A stretch of 49,932 nucleotides of DNA from NCBI GenBank assembly GCA_049999765.1, contig JBNGIQ010008804.1, positions 1 through 49,932 of the forward strand, written 5' to 3'. This document shows positions 1 to 12,132 of this stretch, piece by piece. The notes beneath the pieces are model-generated. The model made no database searches and was not told the DNA's origin. It worked only from the letters and a program-made list of their open reading frames with translations. Numbering within the stretch: the first letter of the stretch is position 1; every line of letters starts with the position of its first letter. Both the position numbers and the translations under genes were made by a program. Source of the stretch: Phaeoceros laevis. Its lineage: Eukaryota > Anthocerotophyta > Anthocerotopsida > Notothyladales.

Positions 1-41
1 GTGCACTAGCAGCACAAACCGTCAAGAGTCAGTTGCAAAAC

Positions 42-778
42 ATGGCACATCCACCTACCATCGTCCATATGAAAATCGACTTTAAGGAAAAAGATCGGTT
101 TGCCGGAACAAACTTTGAGATATGGGCAATGAGGGTGAAGACCATACTTTGAGAGAACGACTTATGGGTGGTTGTGGATGGTTCTGACCCAAAGTCACAG
201 GACAAGGTGTTGCTGCGACAGCTGTTATTGCATGGAACAAGTTGGATCTTCGGGCTCTTGGAGTTATACAAGCTGCCTTGGATGGATCCATGATGCACCA
301 CACGCTGAATGCTGAATCCACAAAAGCTGTATGGGATTCCCTCACACAACAATACCAGGTGATGAATGGATCATCAACTCTGACAGCTACGAGATCCCTA
401 TACAACTGTTTCATGAAAGAGTCTGATACAATTGAACAACATATAAGTAAGTTCAGATTTTTGAGGGCTAAGCTAGCCTCACCTGGGACTACGCTTACAG
501 AATACCAAGCTGCTATTGCGTTGCTATTGTCCTTACCACAGAGCTATCATACCTTTGTGAGTAACCATAGTACAACGTTGAGACAAATTGCGCAAGCAAC
601 ACTTGCAGGTCAGAACCCAGCTGTAATGCTGCCTGATCTCATAGGAGCTCTTCTCGAGGAAGAATCCAACAGGGCTACAACACGAGGTGGGACCTCCCAG
701 AAAGGAGAGGCCTCAAATAGGATACTGTTCTGTCATAGACCGGTCGTGGAGTGTGAACATTTGCGGCAGAATAATTGA
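42..778 (+). mobile_element. Degraded Ty1/copia gag (UBN2-type) fragment
   Basis: The translation from the ATG at 42 (KIDFKEKDRFAG, then FEIWAMRV) matches the start of the second copia gag in this window at 34986 (FEFKEKDSFMG, FEIWRMRV). It is broken by an in-frame TGA at 150-152 and a frameshift near 205-215. The gag core then runs open from about 242 to 778, with WDSLTQQYQ and the AIALLLSLPQSYHTF stretch typical of UBN2 gag. No CX2CX4HX4C zinc knuckle, protease, integrase or reverse transcriptase follows. This is a dead 5' fragment whose left part lies outside or at the window edge. Confidence 0.85.
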
Positions 779-1070
779 TGCTCTACAATTTTTTCAAGAC
801 TCGCTCTGTCCGGAGAGGAAGTCTTACTTGCTCGGTAGGCTTTTGGAGGCAACAAGCACAGAGCATCTCAGTCGCTGCGAGCAGGCAGGCTGGCTTTTGT
901 GGATCCTTTGCTCCACAATTTAAGTAGCTAGAAGGCAAGCAAGCTATTTCGCTAGGTAGCTATTTCGCTGCTGGCATGCGTTTTAGGCCTCCAGGAAGAA
1001 AGCGCTTCCAGACAAGTCAGCTGGACAAGATTTAGCTCCAGCCAGCCTACTCGGAAATTTCGCCTTTGCC
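779..1070. other. Intergenic stretch, no gene seen
   Basis: No conserved coding sequence is visible on either strand. It separates the copia fragment from the COBRA-like pseudogene and probably holds the old promoter and 5' leader of the latter. Confidence 0.5.
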
Positions 1071-2679
1071 ATGGCCTCCCTCAAGAGGACGCGCCTAGCA
1101 GCAGGAGCAGCTGTCATCCTTCTTTCCTTGTTGTCGGCCTCAGGTGAGTCGATATCTGCTTAGCCCGGGTGCGGGCCTACTTGGTTTGTCGCTCATTGTT
1201 TTGTTAGTTCTGGCCTGGCTTGCCGAAGGATTCGGCTGTGCTGTTCCTTCGCACATTTTTTGTTCTTCAACCATCTCCACCGCTTCCACCTGCACATGCT
1301 TTCGATCCGGCTTGATCCCTTACGGCAAGATCACAATCAAATGGGATATCATGCATTGGACTCCTGACTGTTATGTGGTGATTGAGCGCTCTTTCTTCTC
1401 GCTCTTTTCAGTGGCCGGTCTAGGCAAGCAGACAGAGGCATGCTCCCCGAGGAGCTCCTCGTCTCACCTTTGCCTACTCGCCGGCTCCCTGGCAAGCCTT
1501 GGTCACCATATACAACACTCAGATGTACCGGCTCATAGAGCCACCTGGATGGACCCTGGGCCAAGAAGGAACAGGGGGACTGCTGGAGGTTTCGCACTGG
1601 TGCAGTACCACACTCTGGCAAGCCCAATCCGCAAATTGTTGACCTGCTGCCTGGTGCACCATATAATAGTGAGATTGGCAATTGCAGAGGCCACCCACTT
1701 GCTGTGTCTCCTACTCGGCATTCTATAACGATGCCATCGTTCCTTGTCCGACTTGCACCTGTGCATGTAAATCAAACATCACCAGCCCAATGGGAGCAGC
1801 GACATGTGTGGAACCGTAAGGATCTGTCAATATTTGTTCTGTACTTCTGTCATCCACTGGGCTTTGCTCATGCTATAGTGCTCTCTTGTTTTCAGCAAAA
1901 CTGATTAAAATGCTATTGCAAGAGCGATTAGCAGTGACACCAGGACTCAGGGCTTGTGCGGCGCCAATGATATGTGCCCAGTCAAAATACATCTGCATGT
2001 CAAAGCCAACTATGTCGAGTATTGCATGATGAAGATTACTATATACAATAGAAACCTGTTTAAGAATTAGACCAGGTGGAATGTGGTTGCCCAACACCCC
2101 AACTTTAACAACTTCAACGAGTATTCAGTTTCAATTATGACTGCATGGCCCTCTATGGTGACATAAGTACAGTGTTATCCTCACTGGTTGCTGTTTTTAG
2201 GTGGCTTGATCCCTTCGGTGACTTCCAATCAACTTAGCAGCTGATTGACCATGTATGTCCATATGTAGATGACACAGCAGGGTTTTATGGCATCAAGTAC
2301 TGTAATGCTTGTGAGTGCTGGCCCAAATGTGCAATCAGAGATACTGTTTCCGGAAAGATGTTAGATTCACTTTCAAGAAAGGTATATTTATATATAGATG
2401 ACACAGCGATGTTTTTGGCATCAAGTACTTTAATGACATGCTTGTGAGTGCTGGCCCAAATGTGCAGTCAGAGATACTATTGCAGAAAGATGATAGATTC
2501 ACGTTCAAGAAAGGTTGGGCATTTCCTTGAGGGATATTTTTCAATGGTGACGATTGTGTCTTACCTGATCCCAAGATTATCCCATGTTGCCCAGTGCAGC
2601 CTTGCAATTAAGGGGTGGACATAGCAGGTTGCTAACCCTAGTTCCAGTTCTCATTGTTTTAGCTCTAGCTACGTTTTGA
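1071..2679 (+). pseudogene. COBRA-like (COBL) GPI-anchored protein pseudogene
   Basis: COBRA family proteins are plasma-membrane/wall proteins that guide cellulose deposition. All the landmarks are here in order. A signal peptide exon (1071-1143, MASLKRTRLAAG...) ends at a GTGAGT donor. Then come the COBRA core ITIKWDIMHWTPD (about 1330-1375), TIYNTQMYRLIEPPGWTLG (1505 on), VDLLPGAPYN, and the Cys cluster VPCPTCTCACKSN before a GTAAG donor at 1816. From 1896 follow DMCPVKIHLHVK and WNVVAQHPNFNNFNE, a GIKYFNDMLVSAGPN block, LPSAAL, and a hydrophobic GPI-signal-like tail ending in TGA at 2677-2679. Defects are many: single-base insertions near 1307-1320, a deletion around WAKKE/QGDC, a further deletion before YNDAIVP, in-frame stops (TAG in the IYNRNLFKN exon, TGA after GWAFP), and a CAC where an acceptor CAG is expected near 1296. 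Family assignment is firm. Loss of function is inferred from the breaks. Confidence 0.88.
2266..2514 (+). repeat. Partial exon tandem duplication inside the COBL pseudogene
   Basis: Two imperfect copies, about 2266-2382 and 2395-2514, both start TAGATGACACAGC and end CAAGAAAGG. Each encodes the DTA..GIKY.N..VSAGPNVQSEIL..K block of COBRA proteins. The second copy is better preserved; the first has lost bases within the IKYFNDML coding. Confidence 0.8.
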
Positions 2680-3169
2680 TGGAACATGGGAAGCTTTCAT
2701 GATGCTTTTGTAGTTGGGAGGAAAATAAGGCACCAGGGTAAAGCAGCAAGGCAACCTCTATCAAGCTGGAAGGGTACTATACATCAGGCTGTAAGTGCCC
2801 GCTTGAGCATTCTATGATGATCAAGTTGATCTGTCTTACCTGTAGTATACGGATTTGGATTTGTGTTGAGAAAGAGGATGACCGTCCTTTTAGCCTTCCA
2901 AGGCAAACCACAACAAGCTACAATCAGTTTGTAAGGACAGGTGTGATGAGCCTAATTAATCAACATTGAGTCACTTTGTTTGAGGCCTAAGTTGCAAGTA
3001 TTTCATGGTCAATGCGAATGTGCATTCTACAAGAATTGCAGAATTGCCTGAAAGCAAAGGTCAAGTGGTGTTACACTGTGTTTGGATTTTGTTCTTCATT
3101 GTATAAATTCTATAAATTCTATAAATTCTGGTCATTGATGAGCAATGGCAATTGTGCTCCAAGTGTTAG

Positions 3170-3350
3170 GAGGAAATGGTGTTCATGCTTTCCTTCTCCA
3201 ATGGCTCATGTAGGCCAGAGCTGCTTCCTAACTTGCTGCAGAAGCTCCAGTCATCCGACATGTTGGTTACTCGGAGAGTGTACATGAGTTTAAATCAAAT
3301 TTTGAAGGAGCTATCTAGCAAAAGGCTAGCTGTTGATCAACGAAATTTTG
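3170..3350 (+). pseudogene. Orphan exon of an importin-11-like (KA120-type) karyopherin
   Basis: The exon is bounded by an AG acceptor at 3168-3169 and a GTATCT donor at 3351. It encodes PELLPNLLQKLQSSD, then ILKELSSKRLAVDQRNF, which resembles the HEAT-repeat segment after the N-terminal region of importin-11/KA120 receptors (a conserved LKxLSSKRLAxDQRxF pattern). I find no neighbouring exons of this large gene on either side, so this is a gene fragment or captured exon rather than a working gene. The three-fold TATAAATTC repeat just upstream (about 3100-3130) is probably incidental. Confidence 0.6.
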
Positions 3351-3457
3351 GTATCTTTCGTTCGTGCTGTTTTTGGATGTGAACCTTTCTTCCACATGCT
3401 CACAAATATCACAAATATCACCGTTTTTTTTGTGATAGCCCTGGTTTTGTTTCTGAG

Positions 3458-3550
3458 ACCCTTATCCTAGTGGCCCCCTTTTCCCTGCACATTCCAGATT
3501 CAGAAACACCCTTATCCTAGTGGCCCCCTTTTCCCTGCACATTCCAGATT
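3458..3550. repeat. 43-bp tandem duplication
   Basis: The 43-bp sequence starting ACCCTTATCCTAGTGG and ending ATTCCAGATT occurs at 3458-3500 and again, identical by eye, at 3508-3550 with a 7-base spacer. Confidence 0.9.
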
Positions 3551-3937
3551 ACAGGACAGTTGTATCCGGATAGGTGGTTTCTCTACTCCGCAGCTACAAG
3601 CAGTCTGAGTGCTCACTTGAGCTTGTGGTTTCGCAGTGAAAAGGCTCTCTTTTGAGCCTTCTTCAGTTCAAATGTAGGCCATGGAGAAGACATAGCTGCG
3701 GTATGATTGCTGGCGCAGCGTTTTCTAGTTTGTAGAAGAGCACCCAGCAGATCACCTGCCCCCATGCCTCTCCCGATGGCGCTGAGGACCGATGGGGGAA
3801 CCAGATTCCTTCTCGGGCCAGTCAGGCTGAAACCCAGCTGACAGTGATCAGTGGATATCCATCACCTCCTTCTGGCAAAAACAACCTCACTCTACTATCT
3901 CTAGATAATGACTCCTTATCTGTAGCCTCTCCCTGTA

Positions 3938-6900
3938 TCATTGTACAATCACACTTGTTGCTGCCATGCTGTGCGAGGCAGGAGTTGTAGCATCGAATGT
4001 CGTGCGCAGTTTCTGCTTAACTTCGAATAATTCGACCTGCAGAGCAATCGTGTGCCAGTGTTAATTTGGTAGCTGAATTTAATATGGTCCTAAAATGACA
4101 GTTTCAAGGAATTGAACTGAGCAAACCTGTAACTCGAATCTTTGGGAATGTGAGTCGTTTAGCTGCAACTCCTTTGCTTGAAGCTCCTGAAATACACAAG
4201 CAATGCGAGACGATCAACAACACTTTCAAGTGAAACTTCTTGGAGGAAGTTAAGATGCAGCCCTGGGCCAATGGTGAAGTTACAGACCCTTCGAGCTTCC
4301 TTCAGAGCAGCTCTGAGTTGAACCAAGTCCATTTCCAAGCGCTCGTTTTCTGCATTTGTCGCCCTGGACTGTGCCCTCGCCTCTTCTTGCTGATGCATGG
4401 TTCCTAACACCCTCTCTTTGAGCTCCCTCTTTTCTTTCATAGCAGTGACCAGTTTCGCTTCTGCAACTGCCTGGTTCTTCATAGCATATGCCAAATGCTT
4501 CTCTTTTTCATCCAGCCTTCTCTCTAATTCCGTTATCCTGCTTTTGTGCGAGTCTTTGTCTGCACAAAGCCCTTCCGCATCCTCCAGCCTCTTGGCTTGG
4601 ATTGCGAGCTTCTTTTCGGCATCCTCCTTGAGGCGTAAGGTTGACCTCAGCCTGATCTCTGCATCCTCTTGAAGCTGCGAAGTCAGTTGCAGCTTTTTGT
4701 CAGCCTCCTCCAAAGCTTTGAGGCTGACCTTGAGCTTCTTTTCTGTCTCTGACTTGCTCTTGAGCAGTGTGAACGATTCTTCTTCCAGCTCCTCTATAGT
4801 GTTTACAGCAGCCGTCAGCTTTTTACCTAGCTCTTCATTTTCTGCCAAAGCTGCTTGTAGCGCTTTCTGGGTTTCGTAGTTCGTTCTTCGGGCTTCGGCA
4901 AGTCTTCCTTCCAAATCCTCATTGACTGCCAGAGCTATGCTCAGCTTTTCTTGAAACTGGGCAAATTTCAATCTTGCAACTGTAGTGCCACCTTCGGCTT
5001 CACCGGAGCGCCTTGCAGCAGAGTCAGCGTCAGACTCAAAGCCGTCTGTGTCAGAAATGTCGGGCTGCTGGTGATTGCCACGGATTTCCTCACCGTTGGA
5101 CAATGAGGTTGTCACAGCCTCACCAGGCGGTCTTGTGTCCTTCCGCTTCACTCTTACGTCCTGAAGCACTTCCACTGCCTTGCGAACCTTCGCGAAAATA
5201 GAGCCACTGTTGGAGCGAGGAAGCTGGTCGTTGTTGTGCAAGTCCTCCTTGGACTCATCCTGTAGGGGAACGCCTGTATTAGAACCCAGAACGCGGACAG
5301 ATTCCCGCAATGTTCATTCCATTTATAGATCTGAAGCATAATGGCAGCTCTGGGGAGGGCTTCTTAAGGACAGCATACCTGATCAAGATCCCCGGTTGTG
5401 TAAGAGAATTGGTCTGACCGAGAGCGGGTCCTCGAAGACCTGTACCATGTTGAGTTCCGACCATCCTGCATTTGCAAATTTCCCGAGTGGCTGACGGCAG
5501 CAGTGTTACTTCTACCATCTCTCGGGTGTTCCATGGATGAACCGAAGTCCTCGGAGTAGCCGACAGAGCTTGCATCGTCCCTTTCCCTGTCGTAAGAAGC
5601 GTTCAGCGCACCATTGTCTGCTGCCTCAGCAGTGTCCCAGCCGAGGAGTGCCTTTTTAGGAGAATCCCGGGGAGCCCCCTCCTGGGCTGAAGTGAGTTCC
5701 ACCAGGGACGTGGAAGAGTAGTTGAAAGACATTGAGAGGCTGTTCATGGAGTTCTCCGACTTGCATTCTTCCCCCAGCCTAGCACTCGGTGACGGCAGCA
5801 TGCCATACACCTGCATATACATGTGACCACAGTACTTGTAAGTCATACACACATGTCAATTAAAAAAATTCTGGCATAACCTTTGAAATCCCAAGCCATG
5901 TTAACTACGACTGCCCAACCTGATTGCTCAGCACCGCACCGTGACCTCCAAAAGCCAAGAAGAAGCTCTTGCCTTTGCTGCGGACTTTCACAACACTCAG
6001 GCCCTGAGTAGGTACCACAACATACGTGAACATCCGCCTTAGTCATGATCAATTATAAACGTGCAACTCTGTATACATCCAGTGAAAGCAGCAGCTGGAC
6101 TTACATCATTTGCGAGGGGTGATCCGGGTCGGACGCTGGTCACCACGGACCATTCACGCTTCTCAAGATCAAAAGCCATAGTTTCCTGCACTTCTGCAGC
6201 AGCAGGGAACAGTGATAAGTTTAGGGGGAGCTGACACGGACTGTTTAGGTTAGGGCTGGAAATCGCAGGCCTTTACGTTAGTTAGTTAGTTAGCGCACCT
6301 TTGCCTCTGAACTCTCCTCCTACCAAGTACCACTTGGACCCTGAAATGACTGAAGCTTGGCCAGCCCTTGGTTTGGGAATGGGGCCCTTGAGTTTCTCTC
6401 GCGTCCATTCCATCTGCACAGCCGGTATACATTGGGCAACCTTGAAGAGTTCCGGAACTCATAAAAAGACTTGGTTGCAATGGCCGTAAGTTTTGCACAG
6501 GGTGGAGCTCCAGAGAGCTTGTTCGAATTTCAGGAATTCCAGCGGCAGCGGCCAAGCATGTATACCGTTTGGAAGTCCAAGCAGTGCAGGTCGTTGAAGT
6601 AGCCCGTCCTGGAAGTGCCCCCAAAAACCCAGAGGAAGCGGTCGAAGTAGCAGGCAGCAGAATGATTCCGGCGGGGCGCAGGCTTGGTCCCGCTGCAGAT
6701 GTGATGATCAAGAATTTTGTCAGTCGCTGTCAGAGCTGTAAACATACACAAGGATAGGGATCGGACACCCCAAGAAAGCGCGCAACAGCAGGCAGCTGGC
6801 ATGCATCAAATTGGTGATCTTGCACGGCCGTACGTAGTCTTGAGAGGCAGCCAGACGAGGGATTTGAGGTCGAAGATGTGAGTGTCGTTCAGAATGCGTC

Positions 6901-8162
6901 CCTTGGCATCTTCACCGCCAAAGACGACGAGCATGGAGCCAACTTGCACGGTGCTTTGACCGCTTCGTTCAGTCTAGAGGCAGGTTTGAAACAACAGCTT
7001 CAAGGGTCACTGGGACGCATCACCTTTGAGCTAGCTAGCTAGCTAGTAGGCTGTCCAGATCCACTGTTACGTTGTCGGCTATGACCATTCTTGAAAGGTG
7101 CAGCTGACAAACTTACCGGCACATCCCCTTTTGGAGTGAGCACAGACCAGCTATGAGTCTCCAGGTCCAAGACGTGAACTGCAGAACCACAGCAGGCCTA
7201 TGTCAATTACTCGTCGGACACCTTAACCTTATTGTTGATCCATGGATTGATATTGCCAGCAGGCAATTTTGTCTACAGGTGGGCTTGATTTCAACGGGAA
7301 AGCACTAGTTAAACTTGTGATGGTGGTTATGTCAAGTACCTGAGAGGTTTGAGGAGGTGGAGTCCGTTTGCCCACCTAGCACAAACAATTGCTTCTCCCA
7401 AATTGCCTGCAGGACGCAATTGGCACAGGTACCGCAGCACTCGCCCGGGCTTAAGACCTTGCTCTAAAACACTTACATGTAGCTAGCTTGAAACAGCTCT
7501 ACACATCACTTATGTGGAGAATGATTAATTACCACATGATGGCCAACGCACTGTGGCCCCTGTTCCAGAGGCTGAAAGAGTTGGGGACCGTTGCCGGCAT
7601 TAGATCCGCGGCCGGGTGTTGCATCTGCCCGCCGACGGTAGCAGTTGAAACGACTCCAGAGTCGCTTCTCTGCATGAAGCACCTACATGACCGACACATT
7701 TCCAGCAGGCAGCCAAGCCTGGGTGAGCACACAGATTGCGCGCATCGGCCACAGCAGTGCATGAATTCACCTCCATATGCATCGATCTACAGACAGCTCC
7801 TAGGTAGTATCGAGTACCTGGACGTCATCGAGGAATCCGTCTGCCGAAGCACCACCCACAATGAACATTCTGCGTCCTGCCACGGCTGCTCCATGCTGCA
7901 GCAGTTCAAGAGCTGATTTCAAGAGCATGCATGCATCTGATCCATTCATCACCATTGCGTGCCCATATGTATACATGTCGCGTAGATTTGCAGGTCAGGC
8001 ATATGGACACAAACTTACTCTTGCTCGGGGAGTAGGTGCGCTGTTCCCTAGCTGCAAGAGGTGCCACTCATTCGGCGTCTGAATTTGGTCCAATGACTCC
8101 ACGGCCGACATCGATGCCGACCTTTGCAATTGAGGGGCTCGCGGCACCCTGCTTCCATTCTC
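3938..8162 (-). CDS. Kelch-repeat plus coiled-coil protein (ACBP4/5- or Tea1-like architecture)
   Basis: Fourteen exons fit GT..AG with matching phases (complement): 8019-8162, 7818-7895, 7533-7667, 7340-7406, 7117-7178, 6834-6973, 6566-6692, 6299-6413, 6105-6190, 5920-6003, 5379-5810, 4288-5259, 4127-4186, 3938-4036, stop at 3938-3940. They sum to 2601 nt, an exact frame. The N-terminal half is a Kelch beta-propeller: APTPRAR..MFIVGGASADG, LFVLGGQTD, HVLDLETHSWSVL, MLVVFGGEDAKG, PAPRRNHSA..LWVFGGTSRTG and KPRAGQAS..YLVGGEF. The C-terminal half is Ser-rich (exon 5379-5810), then about 300 residues of charged heptad coiled coil (4288-5000). No acyl-CoA-binding domain is visible, although this domain order matches the Kelch part of plant ACBP4/5; fungal Tea1/Kel1 scaffolds share it too. 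The true start is unresolved: an upstream exon ending ...WYAGAPAKGM at 8244 fits the phase but shows no in-frame ATG. Confidence 0.88.
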
Positions 8163-9207
8163 CTGCAAGGCGATCACAGAGGCAACTGGTCAGTACAGAA
8201 TTACTTACAAATGCAACTGCCTACTCTAATTAGCTAGCTCGACCATGCCCTTGGCTGGGGCTCCAGCGTACCAGGAGGACGCCGCTGCGGGTTGCCAGCT
8301 TGAATGTCGCTGATTCGAGAGCTTCTCTTCGGTGCAGGAAGATTGTCCAATCGAAATGCGAAGCGAGGCACGGCTTGTAAACGGACTGGCATGACTCCTG
8401 AAAACGGCTGCAGGCAACGGGCGGACAATAGGACAAGCTGAGATGCACAGAAACGAACGCCCCAGAGGCGACGGGCCCAAAGCGGGGCCCCAACGCGCAG
8501 CCTCAACACGGCTCTTGCTATGAAACAACCTGGAAACCGGGTAGTAGTAATGGTACTAGAAAGATGGGCTGACAAGGCCGGCCTTTTGTGTGATAAACCG
8601 CGTCGCGGTAGCGAGCCGTTCTAATTGCGCTTTCAAGCACGTTCTCGGGTGCATGGGTCATGCTGCCGTCATCACCTGGCAATTGTGCTCTCTTACATGT
8701 CAGGCTAAAAGTGCTCTGCTCCAAGAGCTGCTACATGTGCGGGGCACGGCCAAAAGGACCTCAGGCTTCTCAGCAAACTAGTTCTTGACGACGCGGTACG
8801 GCTGCTGGGAGTGTGCGCTCTCGAATATCCGCATGCTTGCAAAAGTGTCCATCCAGTTCGCAAGGCTCCACCTGTAACTAATCACTTGTTCCGGATCAGA
8901 GTAAATCACCCGAACCCGAGCCAGAGGAGCATTGAAGGCTTGGTTGGAAGTGGACCGCTCTGGATTTTGTTTTAAGGAAAAAGTCAAATATTTACCTAGA
9001 AGGTCAAAAACCTCTTGCATCCACCACCTGAACAGTGCCATCTACGGCCTTTCTCACCGATGCGCCTCAAAGCAATAATCCGCCTGCAAAGTGCCGAGTG
9101 GGTGAGAGCTTTTTGTACTACCCAAGAGCGCAGGCAGACCTGTCTACCAACACATAGCATTCCTAGATGCCACCAGCACTTTCCACACAGTAGTTTGTAC
9201 CTTGCAA

Positions 9208-12132
9208 CTACTTCCGCCTAGAGCCTCGTGGCTTGGGTTTCGAAGCAGCAGTCTGCTACAAAGAAACAGTTGAATTGTGAACGACCAGTCATAAAGGGAG
9301 AGATCCTTGGTCAAGCCAAAGCTCCATATTCAGACTCTCTACCAACATAGCACAACAGGAGCAGGTAACCGAGTGTGAACTGATGATCAAACAAACCTTT
9401 CCCAGACATGTAACACCTCTACAGTGGAATCAAGAACAGACGACATGTAGCCAAATTGAAATACCTGGCACTAAAGTAGCCGAGGCATTGCCCGTTAAAA
9501 GGTCACAAGCAACCAAGTCTTCAGGACTTTCATGCTTACACAAGGGTGAACCAGAAAAAGCAGGGGAACTGTTTCATATATTGATTTCTATCGACGGCCG
9601 CTTTCATGAAGGTCAGGTCAAATCACGCCTATAAATATAGAACCTGCTCGTTACCTGAAGAATTACTGCTTCTACTCTCACTTATGCTCGAAGACAGAAA
9701 GACTATTTTAGAAGTAAAACTGCTGATTATTAGACCTACTATACATAACTCTACAGTGGGTTGCCAAATCCCAAGACAACACTACATACATCCTTCAACT
9801 CTTCAACCATTGAAGATGTCAGTTGAGATTATCCTTATAAATTAGTACCATCCATCTATTGTCCAATATTAGACAAGGGAGAACTTACTGTCGTTGTCAG
9901 TCCCGACCCAAAAACTGGAGCTCCAGTGTTAGCACCTGTGCCAAGAAACCTTGTCAGAACTTCCCAAAACATAGGACGAACAGTCCTGTGAGCATGACCG
10001 CAGCAATCAACGGGCTACCAAGTCTAAGAAACAAGCGAAGATAAAAAACGTACCAAACGCTGGAGAAGGAGTCCCAAATAGGCCTGGAGAAGCAGCTCCT
10101 CCGAAAAGCCCTCCTGCAGGTGATGCTCCAAATGGGCTGGGCGACGAAGCAGGTAGAGGGGTCGTTCCAAAAATACTACCGGGTGTAGATGCTGCACAGG
10201 ACAGGGATATTAGCGCCAAAGTTACAAAATCAGAGCATAGGTCAAGTTTCCAATATTTCCAACATTTCGCATACAGCCACAAAGCACAAACTCTTGCAGT
10301 GCGCTATACCCCAGCCTTTTGCTCAAAGCCACAAACCTTAGCAGTGCAGTGCAATACACAGCAGTGTAAAGGAGAATTTACCTCCACCAAATGCAGGAGT
10401 TGCTGAAGGAGTTCCTAGTGCAGGAGTAGTAGACCCAAAGAGTGAAGGGGTCGTCGATCCAAACATGGAAGGAGGTGTTGCCCCAAACAAGGATGGTGTG
10501 GTTGACCCAAACGGTGTCGAGGCTGGTGCAGGGGTAGAAGGAGAAGCACCAAAAGATGGGAAGGAAGGAGTTTGAGGCGAAGCCCCGAACAGAGAAGGCG
10601 TTTGTGCAGGAATTGATGGGGTTCCAAATATGCTAGGAGACTGGTTGAAGATACCTGAGGTAGGGGCACCAAGGAGTGATCCAGACGAAAAATTGGCGAA
10701 TGCCGTAGAAGGGGTACTGGCGCCAAACAATGAGGGAGCTGCAGGCGCAGGCACTGTGTTCAATTGCGCAGAGGCTTGCACCATGGGAGAGGCGTTGAGC
10801 GTTGGATGTATACGTCTTGCTGCTGCTTCTTGCTTCGCGGCTTCACGTCTATCAGCCTCTAAGAATGGATCACTATCATCACCTCTGCGCCGCCTGTCGA
10901 CCAAAAACGCTGTTCGCAAGGTACCTAATTGCTGATGTAGTGACTCTACCTGTACAAACCAGGGAAACCAGCCGATGTCAGAGAACGAAGGTCAAGAATG
11001 TCCAAAATTCCATCGGTTGTCATACAAAAGTGCAGAAAGCCCGTAGTGGACCAACTTCTAGGCAGGGGATCACCTCGGCAGCAACATGGATGAAGAAGTC
11101 ATGAACATTTGACATGACCGTCGGCAAGGACTGAAGAATAGAGTAGTCGGAGCCGTTAGTGGCGTTTTCCTTGTCAGCACCAGCCAAAAGTAGTCTCTCC
11201 AATTCTTCTATCCTCTGTCGGTACTCAGTCAGCTGATACTGGAATCGGGCAACGGTTTGCTGCAAGAAGGGGGAAGGCTTCACCGGGATACCACTGTAAA
11301 AATCCAATGCAGGCGGCGGGGCTTGCGAGGGGACGGGAACAGCAGGGGAGAGGCCTCCAGTGAACAGCAGAGAAGCTGGAGCAGGCGTTGTGGTGGGAGC
11401 ATTAGAAACAGCCGCAACAGAGTGACGTGAAAGGCGATGACGGAGCATTGTGAAGGAACGGACGGCCACCTCTGCATTGCGTATCAGCTGCTTCGCAACA
11501 TGCATGAGCTCCTGCAGAGAGGAGTGCTCGCGGTCCACAGCAGCCGCAATGCCAGAGAGCTCCTGTCACAGGGAATGCCAAGGGCAGCATGAGCAGAGCG
11601 ACGCGAGAAGGGACTGACTGCACCCGGGCCAGGGAAAAGTTCGTTACCTTACCTGAGATATGCGCGCAGCGTCAGATTCGAAGCTTCTATGAAGTGCCGA
11701 GTCGTAGAGACGTTGGCACTGATCCAGCCGGCGACTCTCATCTCTGTATTCCAGGATGCGTGCTCTGCTCATGCATCAGGGAGAGCCTGTCAGGTCAATT
11801 TTACAAACTCCCCTATCCTGCGCTGGAGCAGCAATGCCAACCAAGTGGAGATAGGTCAACCAGACTCACTCGACGTCCAGCAATAATCTTTGAGAGTCTG
11901 GGTGCATATCGCTCCATTTTGCCTGATACGAGAGAAAAGAGCCGTCGCTGGCAACAAGGGGGACCCCTGATTGTTGTTGTTGCTGTTGCTGCTGTTGTTG
12001 CTGCTGCTGTTGCTGCAATTGTTGCGACTGAAGCAGCTGGTGTTGGTATTGCTGCTGTTGCTGCTGGGAGCTGAGAAAACCTGTGAAGGGGGACGGAGAT
12101 GTTGCGGCTGGTGTAGACTTGAAGATAGACAT
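9208..12132 (-). CDS. NUP58: Nucleoporin NUP58 (FG nucleoporin of the Nup62 central-channel complex)
   Basis: Seven exons (complement): 11870-12132, 11653-11764, 11074-11562, 10382-10949, 10054-10191, 9889-9935, 9208-9252, totalling 1662 nt and 553 aa with every junction phase matched. I chose ATG 12132; an upstream in-frame GTG is not a plant start. The N-terminus carries a long polyglutamine tract (encoded about 11965-12065). Then comes the alpha-helical core seen in plant NUP58: YQAKWSDMHPDSQRLLLDVE, RILEYRDESRRLDQCQRLY, and the YSGIPVKPSPFLQQTVARF segment followed by EYRQRIEELERLL. The C-terminal third has many SLFG, PFG, IFG and FGA repeats, and the protein ends in a basic SKPKPRGSRRK. 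By family knowledge it pairs with Nup62/Nup54 in the pore channel, the FG part forming the permeability barrier. It lies tail-to-head with NAD7, 507 bp downstream of its stop. Confidence 0.95.

Noticed and set aside
1144-1728. 194-aa plus-strand ORF read as one protein
   Set aside because: It starts inside the first intron of the COBRA-like pseudogene and strings together intron and out-of-frame exon sequence; the COBRA motifs lie in several frames.
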